From NCBI RefSeq assembly GCF_026236535.1, contig NZ_JAHTMW010000003.1, forward strand, positions 343,301 through 407,300: a stretch of 64,000 bases of DNA. The letters are read 5' to 3'. Positions 49,797-57,095 of this stretch are shown piece after piece. Position numbers and translations under genes: made by a program. Source of the stretch: Streptomyces sp. SKN60. Its GTDB lineage: Bacteria; Actinomycetota; Actinomycetes; Streptomycetales; Streptomycetaceae. The first letter of the stretch is position 1; the number at the start of each line of letters is the position of its first letter. The notes under the pieces were generated by a model, which saw only the letters and a program-made list of their open reading frames with translations, searched no databases and was not told the origin of the DNA.

Positions 49797-49868
49797 GGGA
49801 GGAAGTGCCTCCGGCCCACGGGCTCCGCCCGAGCGGGAGTGCCCGCGGCGCGCGACGTCTGCCGCGCC

Positions 49869-49903
49869 CTCCCCCGTAGCCCTTCGGGCACGAGAGGCAC
49901 CCC
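49869..49903. repeat. Short palindromic element, copy 1 (CTCCCCC...ACCCC type)
   Basis: It begins ctcccccgtag, holds a hairpin gccc-ttc-gggc (49879-49889) and ends agaggcacccc. The ends match those of the copies at 52303 and 63930, while the middle differs. Confidence 0.5.
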
Positions 49904-50077
49904 GGGGCGAGGCCGGATCGCCCGGGTGCGCCCGGTGCGAAGACGGCTCTCCGCCAGGCCCGGGCACGCGCCCACCGCCCCGCGCCCCGCCCTCAGGGGC
50001 AGACGGCGCGGCGCTCCGGACACGGGCTCGGGGGCTCACGGTGATCCGTACTGCCCCGCCCGGCGCGGGAGCTTCCG

Positions 50078-50102
50078 GGCCGGGCCGAAGATCCGCCCGG
50101 CC
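50078..50102 (-). terminator. Terminator of the APC permease gene
   Basis: The arms ggccgggc (50078-50085) and gcccggcc (50095-50102) form a perfect 8-bp stem with a 9-nt loop, 24 bp after the stop codon on the minus strand. Confidence 0.6.
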
Positions 50103-50125
50103 GGCCTACGCCGCAGGGGCGCTTT

Positions 50126-51514
50126 TCACCCCTCGGGGGTGACGCCCGCGGCGCCCGCGCGGCCCTTGCGGGCCGACATCACCGCGTACACCAGCACGCC
50201 GACGAAGAGGAACAGCACGCCCTGGTAGACCGCGGCGTAGCCGGCGCCGGCGACCAGCCAGAGGGAGAAGCCGAAGGCGGCGAGGGCGAGGACGCCGTCG
50301 CGGGCGAGGCGGGCCTTGGAGACCTGATCCGACCGGCCGGAGAGGAGGAAGTGGATCTGGGCGGCGGTGGACAGCAGATAGGGCACGGTGGCGGTGAAGG
50401 TGGTGACGAGCACGAGGATCTCGAAGACGCCCTCGGTGCCCGCCGTGTAGTTGTAGACCGTCAGGAGCGAGGCGAGGGCGACGGTGACGACGACACCGAC
50501 GGTCGGGACGCCGCGCCGCTTGACGGTGAAGGCCTTCGGGAACAGGCCGTCGCGGGCGGCGGCGTAGGGGGCCTGGGCGCTGAGCAGGGTCCAGCCGTTG
50601 AGCGCGCCGAGGATGCTGACCATGGCCATGACGGCGACGGCGGCACCGCCCCAGGAGCCGCCGAACATGATGTTCGTGGCGTCGGAGAAGGGCGCCGTGG
50701 AGCCGACCAGCTTGTCGTGGGCGACCGTGCCGAAGACGGAGAGGGTGCCGAGCAGATAGACGGCGGCGGCGCCGAGGGTGCCGAGGACGGTGGCGCGGCC
50801 GACGTTGCGGCGCGGGTCGCGGACCTCGCCGGCGCTGACGGCGGCGGATTCGACGCCCAGGTAGCTGAAGAGCAGGATCGCGGCGGAGGCGGAGACCGCG
50901 CCGAGCGCGCTGCCGCCGCTCGCCTGGAAGGGGCCGAGGTTGTCGGGGTCGAAGAAGAACAGTCCGCCGACGGCGACCAGGATCAGCGGTACGAACTTCA
51001 GCACGGTCGCGACGATCTGCACCGCGCCGACATAGCGGGTGCCGGCCAGGTTGGCGAGGCCGGGCAGCCACTGGAAGGCGAGGGCGGCGGCGATGGTGGC
51101 GAGCGTGGACTCGTGGATCGGGACGATCACGTCGAGGTAGCCGACGGCGGCGACGGCGAGGGCCGCGTTGGAGACCCAGGCGGTGATCCAGTACGACCAG
51201 GCGGCCAGGAAGCCGGCGAAGTCGCCGAACGCGGCGCGGGCGTAGACGTACGGGCCGCCGGTCTGCGGGAGGCGGCGGGCGAGCCGGCCGAAGACGAGCG
51301 CGAGGGCGATCGCGCCGAGGGTGAGCACGCCGAAGGCGAGCAGGCTGACGGTACCGAAGGGGGCGACGGAGGCGGGGAGCAGGAAGATGCCGCCGCCGAT
51401 GATGTTGCCCATGACCAGGGCGGTCGCGACGGGGAGTCCGAAGCGCCGGGCGTGCTTGCTGGGTCGCGGTTCGCGTGCGTCCTGAGTGGGGGGTGCGGTG
51501 GTGGCCGTGCTCAT
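50126..51514 (-). CDS. APC family amino acid permease (AdiC/ArcD-like)
   Basis: A 462-residue membrane protein with twelve hydrophobic segments. The first helix has the APC substrate motif ALVMGNIIGGGIFLLP. Other blocks are GGPYVYARAAFGDFAGFLAAWSYWITAWVSNAALA and SAAILLFSYLGVESAAVSAGEVRDPRRNVGRAT, close to the arginine:agmatine or basic amino acid antiporter group. The substrate is probably an amino acid or amine. ATG at 51514 is the likely start. It lies 66 bp downstream of the membrane phosphodiesterase gene on the same strand, and may share its transcript. Confidence 0.92.
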   Translation of the reverse strand: MSTATTAPPTQDAREPRPSKHARRFGLPVATALVMGNIIGGGIFLLPASVAPFGTVSLLAFGVLTLGAIALALVFGRLARRLPQTGGPYVYARAAFGDFAGFLAAWSYWITAWVSNAALAVAAVGYLDVIVPIHESTLATIAAALAFQWLPGLANLAGTRYVGAVQIVATVLKFVPLILVAVGGLFFFDPDNLGPFQASGGSALGAVSASAAILLFSYLGVESAAVSAGEVRDPRRNVGRATVLGTLGAAAVYLLGTLSVFGTVAHDKLVGSTAPFSDATNIMFGGSWGGAAVAVMAMVSILGALNGWTLLSAQAPYAAARDGLFPKAFTVKRRGVPTVGVVVTVALASLLTVYNYTAGTEGVFEILVLVTTFTATVPYLLSTAAQIHFLLSGRSDQVSKARLARDGVLALAAFGFSLWLVAGAGYAAVYQGVLFLFVGVLVYAVMSARKGRAGAAGVTPEG

Positions 51515-51580
51515 GGGGGGTGATGCGCCTCTCGTCGTACAAACGCCACCATGGTCCGGATGGCGGGACGACGCTCCAAA

Positions 51581-53830
51581 TCACCCGTTTTTGTCCCGCG
51601 CGGCGGGCCCTTCGACCGGAAGAAACGCTTCCGTATCGGCACTGGACGGGGAAATCTCCAGCGGCACCTGCGGGCCCTCGCCCTCCCGCAGCCAGCCGCG
51701 CAGCACCTCGTGCACCCGCTCGGCGCCGACCACATCGGCCGGCGGCGGCGTCAGCTCGCGCGGCCACAGCAGGAAGGGGCGGGACTGGTCGCCGCCGAGT
51801 CCGCCGTGCGAGCCGATCTGCTCCTCGAAGGCGTGCACGGTGCCGGCGGCCGGGTCGTGCATCGAGTTGACCATGATGTCGGCGACGTGCGGAAAGCCGT
51901 CGGTGCGGCGTACGGCATCGGCCGCGCCCGGACCGAAACCGGCCAGCGGCCCCTCGTCGTCGGCCAGGCCCGCGACCGGTACCTCGGCCCCGTCCCCGCC
52001 GAGCACCACCGAACCGTGCCGCTCGCTCGCGACAAGCAGGAAGCCGATCCCGGGGTGGTGGGCGAGGGTGCGCAGCAGGGCCGGGTGAAGGCGGTCGATC
52101 TCCTCGCGGGTCATCCGGTGCGGCACACCGGGGAAGGACACCAGGCCGAGGTTTCCGGAGGCGAGGACGACCGGTTCGGGCGCGCGGGCCGCGGCCACGG
52201 CCGCCGCCTCCGCGCCGTCCTTCCCGGCCTCCCCCGCCTCGTCCACCGGACGGTGCAGAGCGCTGCGCAGCGCGTCGCGCGCGGCGTCGCGGGCCTCCGA
52301 GCCTCCCCCTGGCTCCGGCCGGGGGGACCCCCACGTACGCCGTACCCGGCGCGACACCGGCAGCCCGCACCCGGCCCGTACGAGATCCTTCAGGGTCAGC
52401 CCGTAGGCCGACTCGAAGGTCTCCCCCGGGCTCTGCCCGTGGTCGGAGAGCAGCACGATCCGGTACGGGCGGGGCGCGTGCTCGGCGACCTTGGCGATCA
52501 GGCCGAGCGCCCGGTCGAGCCGGGCGAGCACCTGGTCGGTGTCGCGGCCCCGCGGGCCGGAGTGGTGGGCGACCTCGTCGTAGGCGACCAGGTCCGCGTA
52601 GACGGCGGTACGTCCGGCGAGCATGTCGCCCATCACCGCGGCGACCACGACGTCCCGCTCGACGACGGTCGCGAAGGCCCGGACGAAGGGGTAGAGCCCG
52701 CCGCGCGAGACCCGCGGGGTCTCGCGGCGCAGCCGGGCGCGGACCGACTGGGCGATCTCGCGGAAGACCTCGGCGACGAGGGAGCCCGCGGTGCGGACCG
52801 CGTTGGCGGGGTCGGAGAAGTACGCGAAGTAGCCGGCCCGGGAGCGGTTGCGGCGGCCCCGGCGGGCGGCCATCGAGAGCACCAGAGCGAGCTGGTCGGC
52901 GCCGCCGCTGAACAGGTTGCCGCGCGAGGCGCCGTCGAGGGTGAGCAGTCCGCCGTCGCCGGTGCGCTCGACGGCCCGGCGCTGGAGCTCGACCGCGCTC
53001 GCGGGCCGGTTGGACACCATCAGCCGGCCGGTGTCCTTCTCGTACCAGCGGAAGGCGGGCACGTCCTCGTTGGAGCCGTGCAGGATGCCGAGCTGGCTGG
53101 CGCCGGTCTGGCTGGACCAGTCGGTGCGCCAGGGGGTGAGGGTGTGGGTGGTGGCCAGCCACTCGGCCACGGTCGGCATCCGGCCGGCGGCGACCGCGTC
53201 GGACAGCACCCGGTGGCCGACGCCGTCGAGTTGGAGGAAGACCGTGCCGGGCACCGGCTCGGCACCCGCGCGGGCGATCCGGGGCCGCTTGCGGTCGGCG
53301 AGCCGGTAGAGGCGGCGCCGGTACGCCTCGTCGTCCCGGACGGCGAGCGCGGTGGAGGTGGCGGAGGCGACGGCCGACATCACGGCGGCCACCACCACGG
53401 CGGTCTCGGGCGCGGCGGCGGCCCGTCCGTCCGTGCTGAGCCGCAGCGCGAGGAGCAGCAGCGAGCCGTTGAGGAAGAACACCAACAGGCCCAGCACCAG
53501 GGCCGGTACGAGCAGCAGCGCGCGCACGATCAGCGGCCAGACGAGGGCGCTGAGCAGACCGAAGGCGCCCGCGCACCAGGCGGCGGTGAAGGCGACGGTG
53601 GTGAGGCTCTCGCCGTCGGCGGACTGCAGCTGGAAGTCGGGGAGGAGGGCGGCGAGCAGGAGCAGGGTGAGGGTGGAGACCGCCCACACGGTGATCACCC
53701 GCAGCAGGGCGCGGCTCGCGCTCCGCCAGCGGAACCGGCCCAGGACCCGGCCGCGGACCCGGCCCCGGTCCGGGTCCGCGTCCGGGTCCCGGTGCGGGCC
53801 CGCGGCCGCCCGTCCTCGCCGTTCACCCAC
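51581..53830 (-). CDS. Membrane-anchored alkaline-phosphatase-superfamily phosphodiesterase
   Basis: A 749-residue protein. Residues about 40-165 hold four hydrophobic segments of the phage-holin-family-IV type. The rest is an alkaline-phosphatase/NPP-type domain: metal-binding LQLDGVGHRVL (Asp202), nucleophile Thr242 in SSQTGASQLGIL, AYDEVAHHSGP, LLSDHGQSPG and a late IGSHGGLGG. The enzyme probably splits phosphodiester or pyrophosphate bonds in lipids or cell-wall precursors. GTG at 53830 is the start. A 31-bp Streptomyces palindromic element is embedded in frame (52303-52333), giving WGSPRPEPGGG in a linker near residue 500. Confidence 0.9.
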   Translation of the reverse strand: MGERRGRAAAGPHRDPDADPDRGRVRGRVLGRFRWRSASRALLRVITVWAVSTLTLLLLAALLPDFQLQSADGESLTTVAFTAAWCAGAFGLLSALVWPLIVRALLLVPALVLGLLVFFLNGSLLLLALRLSTDGRAAAAPETAVVVAAVMSAVASATSTALAVRDDEAYRRRLYRLADRKRPRIARAGAEPVPGTVFLQLDGVGHRVLSDAVAAGRMPTVAEWLATTHTLTPWRTDWSSQTGASQLGILHGSNEDVPAFRWYEKDTGRLMVSNRPASAVELQRRAVERTGDGGLLTLDGASRGNLFSGGADQLALVLSMAARRGRRNRSRAGYFAYFSDPANAVRTAGSLVAEVFREIAQSVRARLRRETPRVSRGGLYPFVRAFATVVERDVVVAAVMGDMLAGRTAVYADLVAYDEVAHHSGPRGRDTDQVLARLDRALGLIAKVAEHAPRPYRIVLLSDHGQSPGETFESAYGLTLKDLVRAGCGLPVSRRVRRTWGSPRPEPGGGSEARDAARDALRSALHRPVDEAGEAGKDGAEAAAVAAARAPEPVVLASGNLGLVSFPGVPHRMTREEIDRLHPALLRTLAHHPGIGFLLVASERHGSVVLGGDGAEVPVAGLADDEGPLAGFGPGAADAVRRTDGFPHVADIMVNSMHDPAAGTVHAFEEQIGSHGGLGGDQSRPFLLWPRELTPPPADVVGAERVHEVLRGWLREGEGPQVPLEISPSSADTEAFLPVEGPAARDKNG
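52303..52333. repeat. Short palindromic element, copy 2, inside a coding sequence
   Basis: It begins ctccccctggct and ends gggggaccccca, with 26 of 31 bases equal to copy 3 at 63930-63960. It lies within the phosphodiesterase gene and is read through in frame. Confidence 0.65.
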
Positions 53831-53950
53831 GCCTGGTTCGCCTTTCGCCTTTCGCCCGATTCCTGCCCCCAGCGTGGCACAACGGCGGCGCGACGGGGCG
53901 GGCGAGCGGCGTTCGGTCGGCGCGGCGGCCGGCAGGGTCCCGGTGCGGCC

Positions 53951-54355
53951 TCAGGACCCGTCGTACCCGGCGGTCGGCATGGAGAGCCGGCGGTGCACCC
54001 CGGCCTTCTTCGGCGCGTCGTACGCCGGTTCGGCGAGCCCGGCCGTCTCCAGGCGCACGCCGCGCCGCCCGCACTCGGCGCGGAAGCCCGGCACATCGGT
54101 CAACGCCCGGGCCAGGACGCGTTCGTTGGGGGCGACGAAGAGGTCGACGGCCCCCTCATCGACATCGGCCCACAGGGCGTCGTGGTCGGGCCGGATGCCG
54201 TAGAAGAGCAGCTGCCTCGTCACCACGTAGCCGCGCTCCCGGGCCCAGCGGACGCACATGGCGTGCTGGCTGCGGGTGTCGACCAGGAAGGGGTCTTCGT
54301 CGAGCTCTTCGAGCGGGGTGAGGCTGGCGATCGCCGCCACCCGAACGTCGTCCAT
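53951..54355 (-). CDS. Uncharacterised protein with resolvase-like features
   Basis: A 134-residue protein. The text DTRSQHAMCVRWARERGYVVTRQLLFYGIRPDHDALWADVDEGAVDLFVAPNERVLARAL follows the pattern of the serine-recombinase N-terminal domain (A-R-E-R-G-Y-x-V, D-x-x-A-L, V-D-x-x-V). The nucleophilic serine motif near the start is not clear, and no DNA-binding domain follows, so it is not a working recombinase. ATG at 54355 follows a minus-strand TAGGGT (54367-54362) by 6 nt (leaderless type). The function is unknown. Confidence 0.75.
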   Translation of the reverse strand: MDDVRVAAIASLTPLEELDEDPFLVDTRSQHAMCVRWARERGYVVTRQLLFYGIRPDHDALWADVDEGAVDLFVAPNERVLARALTDVPGFRAECGRRGVRLETAGLAEPAYDAPKKAGVHRRLSMPTAGYDGS

Positions 54356-54520
54356 GGGGCGACCCTACTGCGTCGGAGGGCCCCGGAGGAGGGTCCCGGT
54401 ATACCAAGAGGGGTCGTTCCGGTGAAGTCCCGCCCCTCCCGCGCCCTCGGACATCTACCCTCGATACGGATGGCCGGTCCCGGTTGCGGGCCGGCGGCGA
54501 CGGGAGAGGGCGGCGGACCG

Positions 54521-55294
54521 GTGGAAGTCACCTGGTGGGGCCACGCGACGTGCACGGTCGAGGACTCCGGGGTGCGCCTGCTCACCGACCCGCTCTTCGC
54601 GCGCCGGCTGGCCCATCTGCGGCGCCGGCGGGGCGCGCTGCCGCCGCCCGAGGCGGCCCGCGCCGAGGTCGTCCTCGTCTCGCACCTGCACGCCGACCAT
54701 CTGCATCCGCCCTCACTGGCCCGGCTCGCCCCCGGCACCCTCCTCGTCGTGCCGGCCGGCGCGCCGGAGGCCGTCCCGGCGCTGCGCCGGCTCGCCCGGC
54801 AGGGCCTGCGGCTCGCCGAGCTGGCGGCCGGCGAGGAGCTGTCCGTGGAGGGCGTGACGGTACGGGCGGTGCCGGCGCGGCACGACGGACGCCGGCTGCC
54901 GTACGGGCCGCACCGCTCCCCCGCGCTCGGTTACGTGGTGGAGGGCGAGGCCCGCACCTACTTCGCGGGCGACACCGGGCTCTTCGACGAGATGGCGGAG
55001 GCGGTCGGGCCGGTCGACGTGGCCCTGCTCCCGGTCGGCGGCTGGGGCCCCTACCTGGGCCACGGCCATCTGGACGCGCACCGTGCCGCCGAGGCGCTGG
55101 CCGCGCTGTCGCCGGCGGCCGCGGTGCCGGTGCACTACGGCACGTACTGGCCGATCGGCCTGGACGCGGTCCGTCCGCACGAGTTCCACGCCCCCGGCGA
55201 CGACTTCGTCCGCCATGCCGCACGGCTCGCCCCGAAGGTCACGGTCCACCTCCTCGGTCACGGCGAGCGGGTCCGGCCGGAGGTCGCCCGGTGA
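54521..55294 (+). CDS. Metallo-beta-lactamase-fold hydrolase
   Basis: A 257-residue MBL-fold enzyme. It starts VEVTWWGHATCTVEDSGVRLLTDPLF, as in the UlaG/NAPE-PLD-like group. Metal ligands are in SHLHADHLH, FAGDTGLFDE, LGHGHLDAH and PVHYGTYWP. GTG at 54521 has a purine-rich GGGAGAGGG stretch upstream; an ATG at 54470 would add 17 residues. Its TGA overlaps the GTG of the DedA gene (GTGA). Coupling to a DedA flippase-like protein suggests a lipid or lipid-carrier substrate. Confidence 0.9.
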   Translation: MEVTWWGHATCTVEDSGVRLLTDPLFARRLAHLRRRRGALPPPEAARAEVVLVSHLHADHLHPPSLARLAPGTLLVVPAGAPEAVPALRRLARQGLRLAELAAGEELSVEGVTVRAVPARHDGRRLPYGPHRSPALGYVVEGEARTYFAGDTGLFDEMAEAVGPVDVALLPVGGWGPYLGHGHLDAHRAAEALAALSPAAAVPVHYGTYWPIGLDAVRPHEFHAPGDDFVRHAARLAPKVTVHLLGHGERVRPEVAR

Positions 55295-55959
55295 TCGACC
55301 GGGTCATGGCGGTGGTGCGGGAGCTGCCGCCGGAGTCGACGCAGCAGGCGGTCGGCTATCCCTCGCTCTTCCTCCTGGTGGCGTTCGGCGCGCTGGTGCC
55401 GGTGGTGCCGACGGGGGCCATCGTGTCGTCGGCGGCGGTGGTGGCCTTCCACCAGACGACGCCGCTCTCCCTCCTCTTCGTCTTCCTGGTGTCGTCCTGC
55501 GCGGCCTTCCTCGGCGACCTCGCGCTGTACTGGCTCGGGCAGCGCGGGGTCAGATCGCGCAACGGCTCGCGCTGGCTGGCGGCGCTGCGCTCCCGGGTCA
55601 CCCCGGACCGGCTCGCGCACGCGCAGGAGCGCCTGGAGAGCCACCAGGTGCCGGTCCTGGTGCTCTCCCGCCTCGTGCCGGCCGGGCGGATCCCGGTGAT
55701 GCTGGCCTGTCTGCTCGCCGGGATGCCGCTGCGCCGGTTCGCCCGGGGCGATCTGCCGGCGTGTCTGGCGTGGGCGGCGACGTACCAGCTGATCGGGATC
55801 CTGGGCGGTTCGCTGTTCCCCGAGCCCTGGCAGGGCGTGGTGGCGGCGGTGGCTCTGACGGTGCTGATCAGCGCGGTGCCGGCGCTGTGGCGCCGGCTGC
55901 GCGGAACGCGCCGACCGCGCCGGGACACGCCGGAGCGCTCAGGGAACGAGCACGCCTGA
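55291..55959 (+). CDS. DedA family membrane protein
   Basis: A 222-residue DedA (VTT/SNARE-associated) protein. Its family includes undecaprenyl-phosphate and phospholipid flippases. Marks are YPSLFLLVAFGALVPVVPTGAIVSSAAVVAF, SSCAAFLGDLALYWLGQRGV, the re-entrant loop LVLSRLVPAGRIPVMLACLLAGM, with the conserved SR-x-x-P-x-G-R motif, and the final helices. GTG at 55291 overlaps the MBL gene stop by 4 bp. Its last 21 bp overlap the convergent second MBL gene. Confidence 0.92.
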   Translation: MIDRVMAVVRELPPESTQQAVGYPSLFLLVAFGALVPVVPTGAIVSSAAVVAFHQTTPLSLLFVFLVSSCAAFLGDLALYWLGQRGVRSRNGSRWLAALRSRVTPDRLAHAQERLESHQVPVLVLSRLVPAGRIPVMLACLLAGMPLRRFARGDLPACLAWAATYQLIGILGGSLFPEPWQGVVAAVALTVLISAVPALWRRLRGTRRPRRDTPERSGNEHA

Positions 55960-56994
55960 GGCGCCGACCGGCAGGTCCCAGAGGTCCTCGCGGGGCAGTC
56001 CGGCCTTGGTCCAGGCGTCGCGGACGCGGGTGAGGGGTTCCAGCACGGGCTCGGAGGAGAGCACGAAGGTGGCCCAGTGCATGGGGGCCATCCGGCGCGC
56101 GCCGAGGTCCTGGAAGGCGCGGACCGCCTCCTCGGGGTCGGTGTGGACGTCGCGGAGCCACCAGCGCGGGTCGTAGGCGCCGATCGGCAGCAGGGCGAGG
56201 TCGATGCCGGGGTGACGGCGGCCGATCTCGGCGAACCAGTGGCCGTAGCCGGTGTCGCCGGCGAAGTAGAGCTTGCGGCCGGCCCGGTCGGTGAGCACCC
56301 AGCCGCCCCACAGGGAGCGGCAGGTGTCGAGCAGGGTGCGCTTGGACCAGTGGTGGGCGGGGACGAAGTCGAAGCGCAGGCCGTCGAGTTCGGCCGCCTC
56401 CCACCAGTCGAGCTCGGTGACCCGGGTGAAGCGGCGGCGGGTGAACCAGCGGCCGAGTCCGGCGGGCACGAAGACGGGGGTGCGGCGGGGCAGCCGCTTG
56501 AGGGTGGGCGCGTCGAGGTGGTCGAAGTGGTTGTGGCTGATGACGACGGCGTCGACCGGCGGCAGGTCCTCCCAGCGGACGCCGACGGGGGTGAGGCGGG
56601 CCGGGGTGCCGAAGATGCGGCGGGACCAGACGGGGTCGGTGAGGACGGTGAGTCCGCCGGCCCGTACCACCCAGCTGGCGTGGCCGGCCCAGGTGACGGC
56701 GAGGGTGTCGGTCCCGGCCTCGGGCAGCGGTCCGGGGGCGAACGGCAGCAGCGGGATGTCGCGGAGCCCTTCGGCCGCGGGTCGCACGGCGCCCTCGCGG
56801 GCGAGCCGGGCCATGGCGCGGACGCCGGGCAGCGGGGCGGTGAGCCGGTCGGCGAAGCTGCGCGGCCAGTCGTGCCGGACCCGCCCGAGGGGCTGGAGCA
56901 CGGGCGCGGACTGCGGGGCCTGCGGGGCGTCAGGGGCGTGCGGGGTGCGGGCGGAGTGCGGGGCCCGGGCCGGCCGGGCCGTCTGTTCCGTCAT
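55939..56994 (-). CDS. NAPE-PLD-like metallo-beta-lactamase-fold hydrolase
   Basis: A 351-residue MBL-fold enzyme. After a Pro/Ala-rich head come AVTWAGHASWVVRAGGLTVLTDPVWS, the metal motif ISHNHFDHLD, FVPAHHWSKRTLLD, YFAGDTGYGHWFAEIG and MAPMHWATFVLS, all close to the N-acyl-phosphatidylethanolamine phospholipase D group. It may cut a phospholipid. ATG at 56994 has a GGAGG Shine-Dalgarno 8 nt upstream; the frame continues to a TTG at 57021. Three imperfect 23-bp direct repeats lie just upstream (57026-57095). It is convergent with DedA. Confidence 0.9.
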   Translation of the reverse strand: MTEQTARPARAPHSARTPHAPDAPQAPQSAPVLQPLGRVRHDWPRSFADRLTAPLPGVRAMARLAREGAVRPAAEGLRDIPLLPFAPGPLPEAGTDTLAVTWAGHASWVVRAGGLTVLTDPVWSRRIFGTPARLTPVGVRWEDLPPVDAVVISHNHFDHLDAPTLKRLPRRTPVFVPAGLGRWFTRRRFTRVTELDWWEAAELDGLRFDFVPAHHWSKRTLLDTCRSLWGGWVLTDRAGRKLYFAGDTGYGHWFAEIGRRHPGIDLALLPIGAYDPRWWLRDVHTDPEEAVRAFQDLGARRMAPMHWATFVLSSEPVLEPLTRVRDAWTKAGLPREDLWDLPVGASGVLVP

Positions 56995-57025
56995 CTCTGC
57001 GGCCTCCGTGTGTTCCGTCAACCGT

Positions 57026-57095
57026 CGGTGCCTGTCGAGGTGTTCAGTCGGTGCCTGTCGTGGGGTTCAGTGGATGCCTGTCGCGGCGGTTCAGT
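57026..57095. repeat. Three imperfect tandem repeats of about 23 bp
   Basis: Units at 57026-57048, 57049-57071 and 57072-57095 share the frame ggtgcctgtcg...gttcagt. They fill the gap between the aminotransferase-fold gene and the NAPE-PLD-like gene; the third covers the stop of the former. Confidence 0.8.

Larger units (their letters stand above)
49797..50125. other. Gap with repeat element and terminator, no clear gene
   Basis: This 329-bp stretch has several open frames but none with a convincing protein. It contains one copy of the CTCCCCC-type palindromic element (49869-49903) and the terminator of the APC permease gene (50078-50102). Confidence 0.45.

Noticed and set aside
53951..54355. 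Functional serine recombinase
   Set aside because: It lacks a clear nucleophilic serine motif and any DNA-binding domain, and no att-like repeats flank it.
51551..54520. Upstream two-thirds of a 1247-codon plus-strand frame
   Set aside because: Antisense to the phosphodiesterase gene and to the 134-residue gene; only its end, from 54521, is a real MBL hydrolase.
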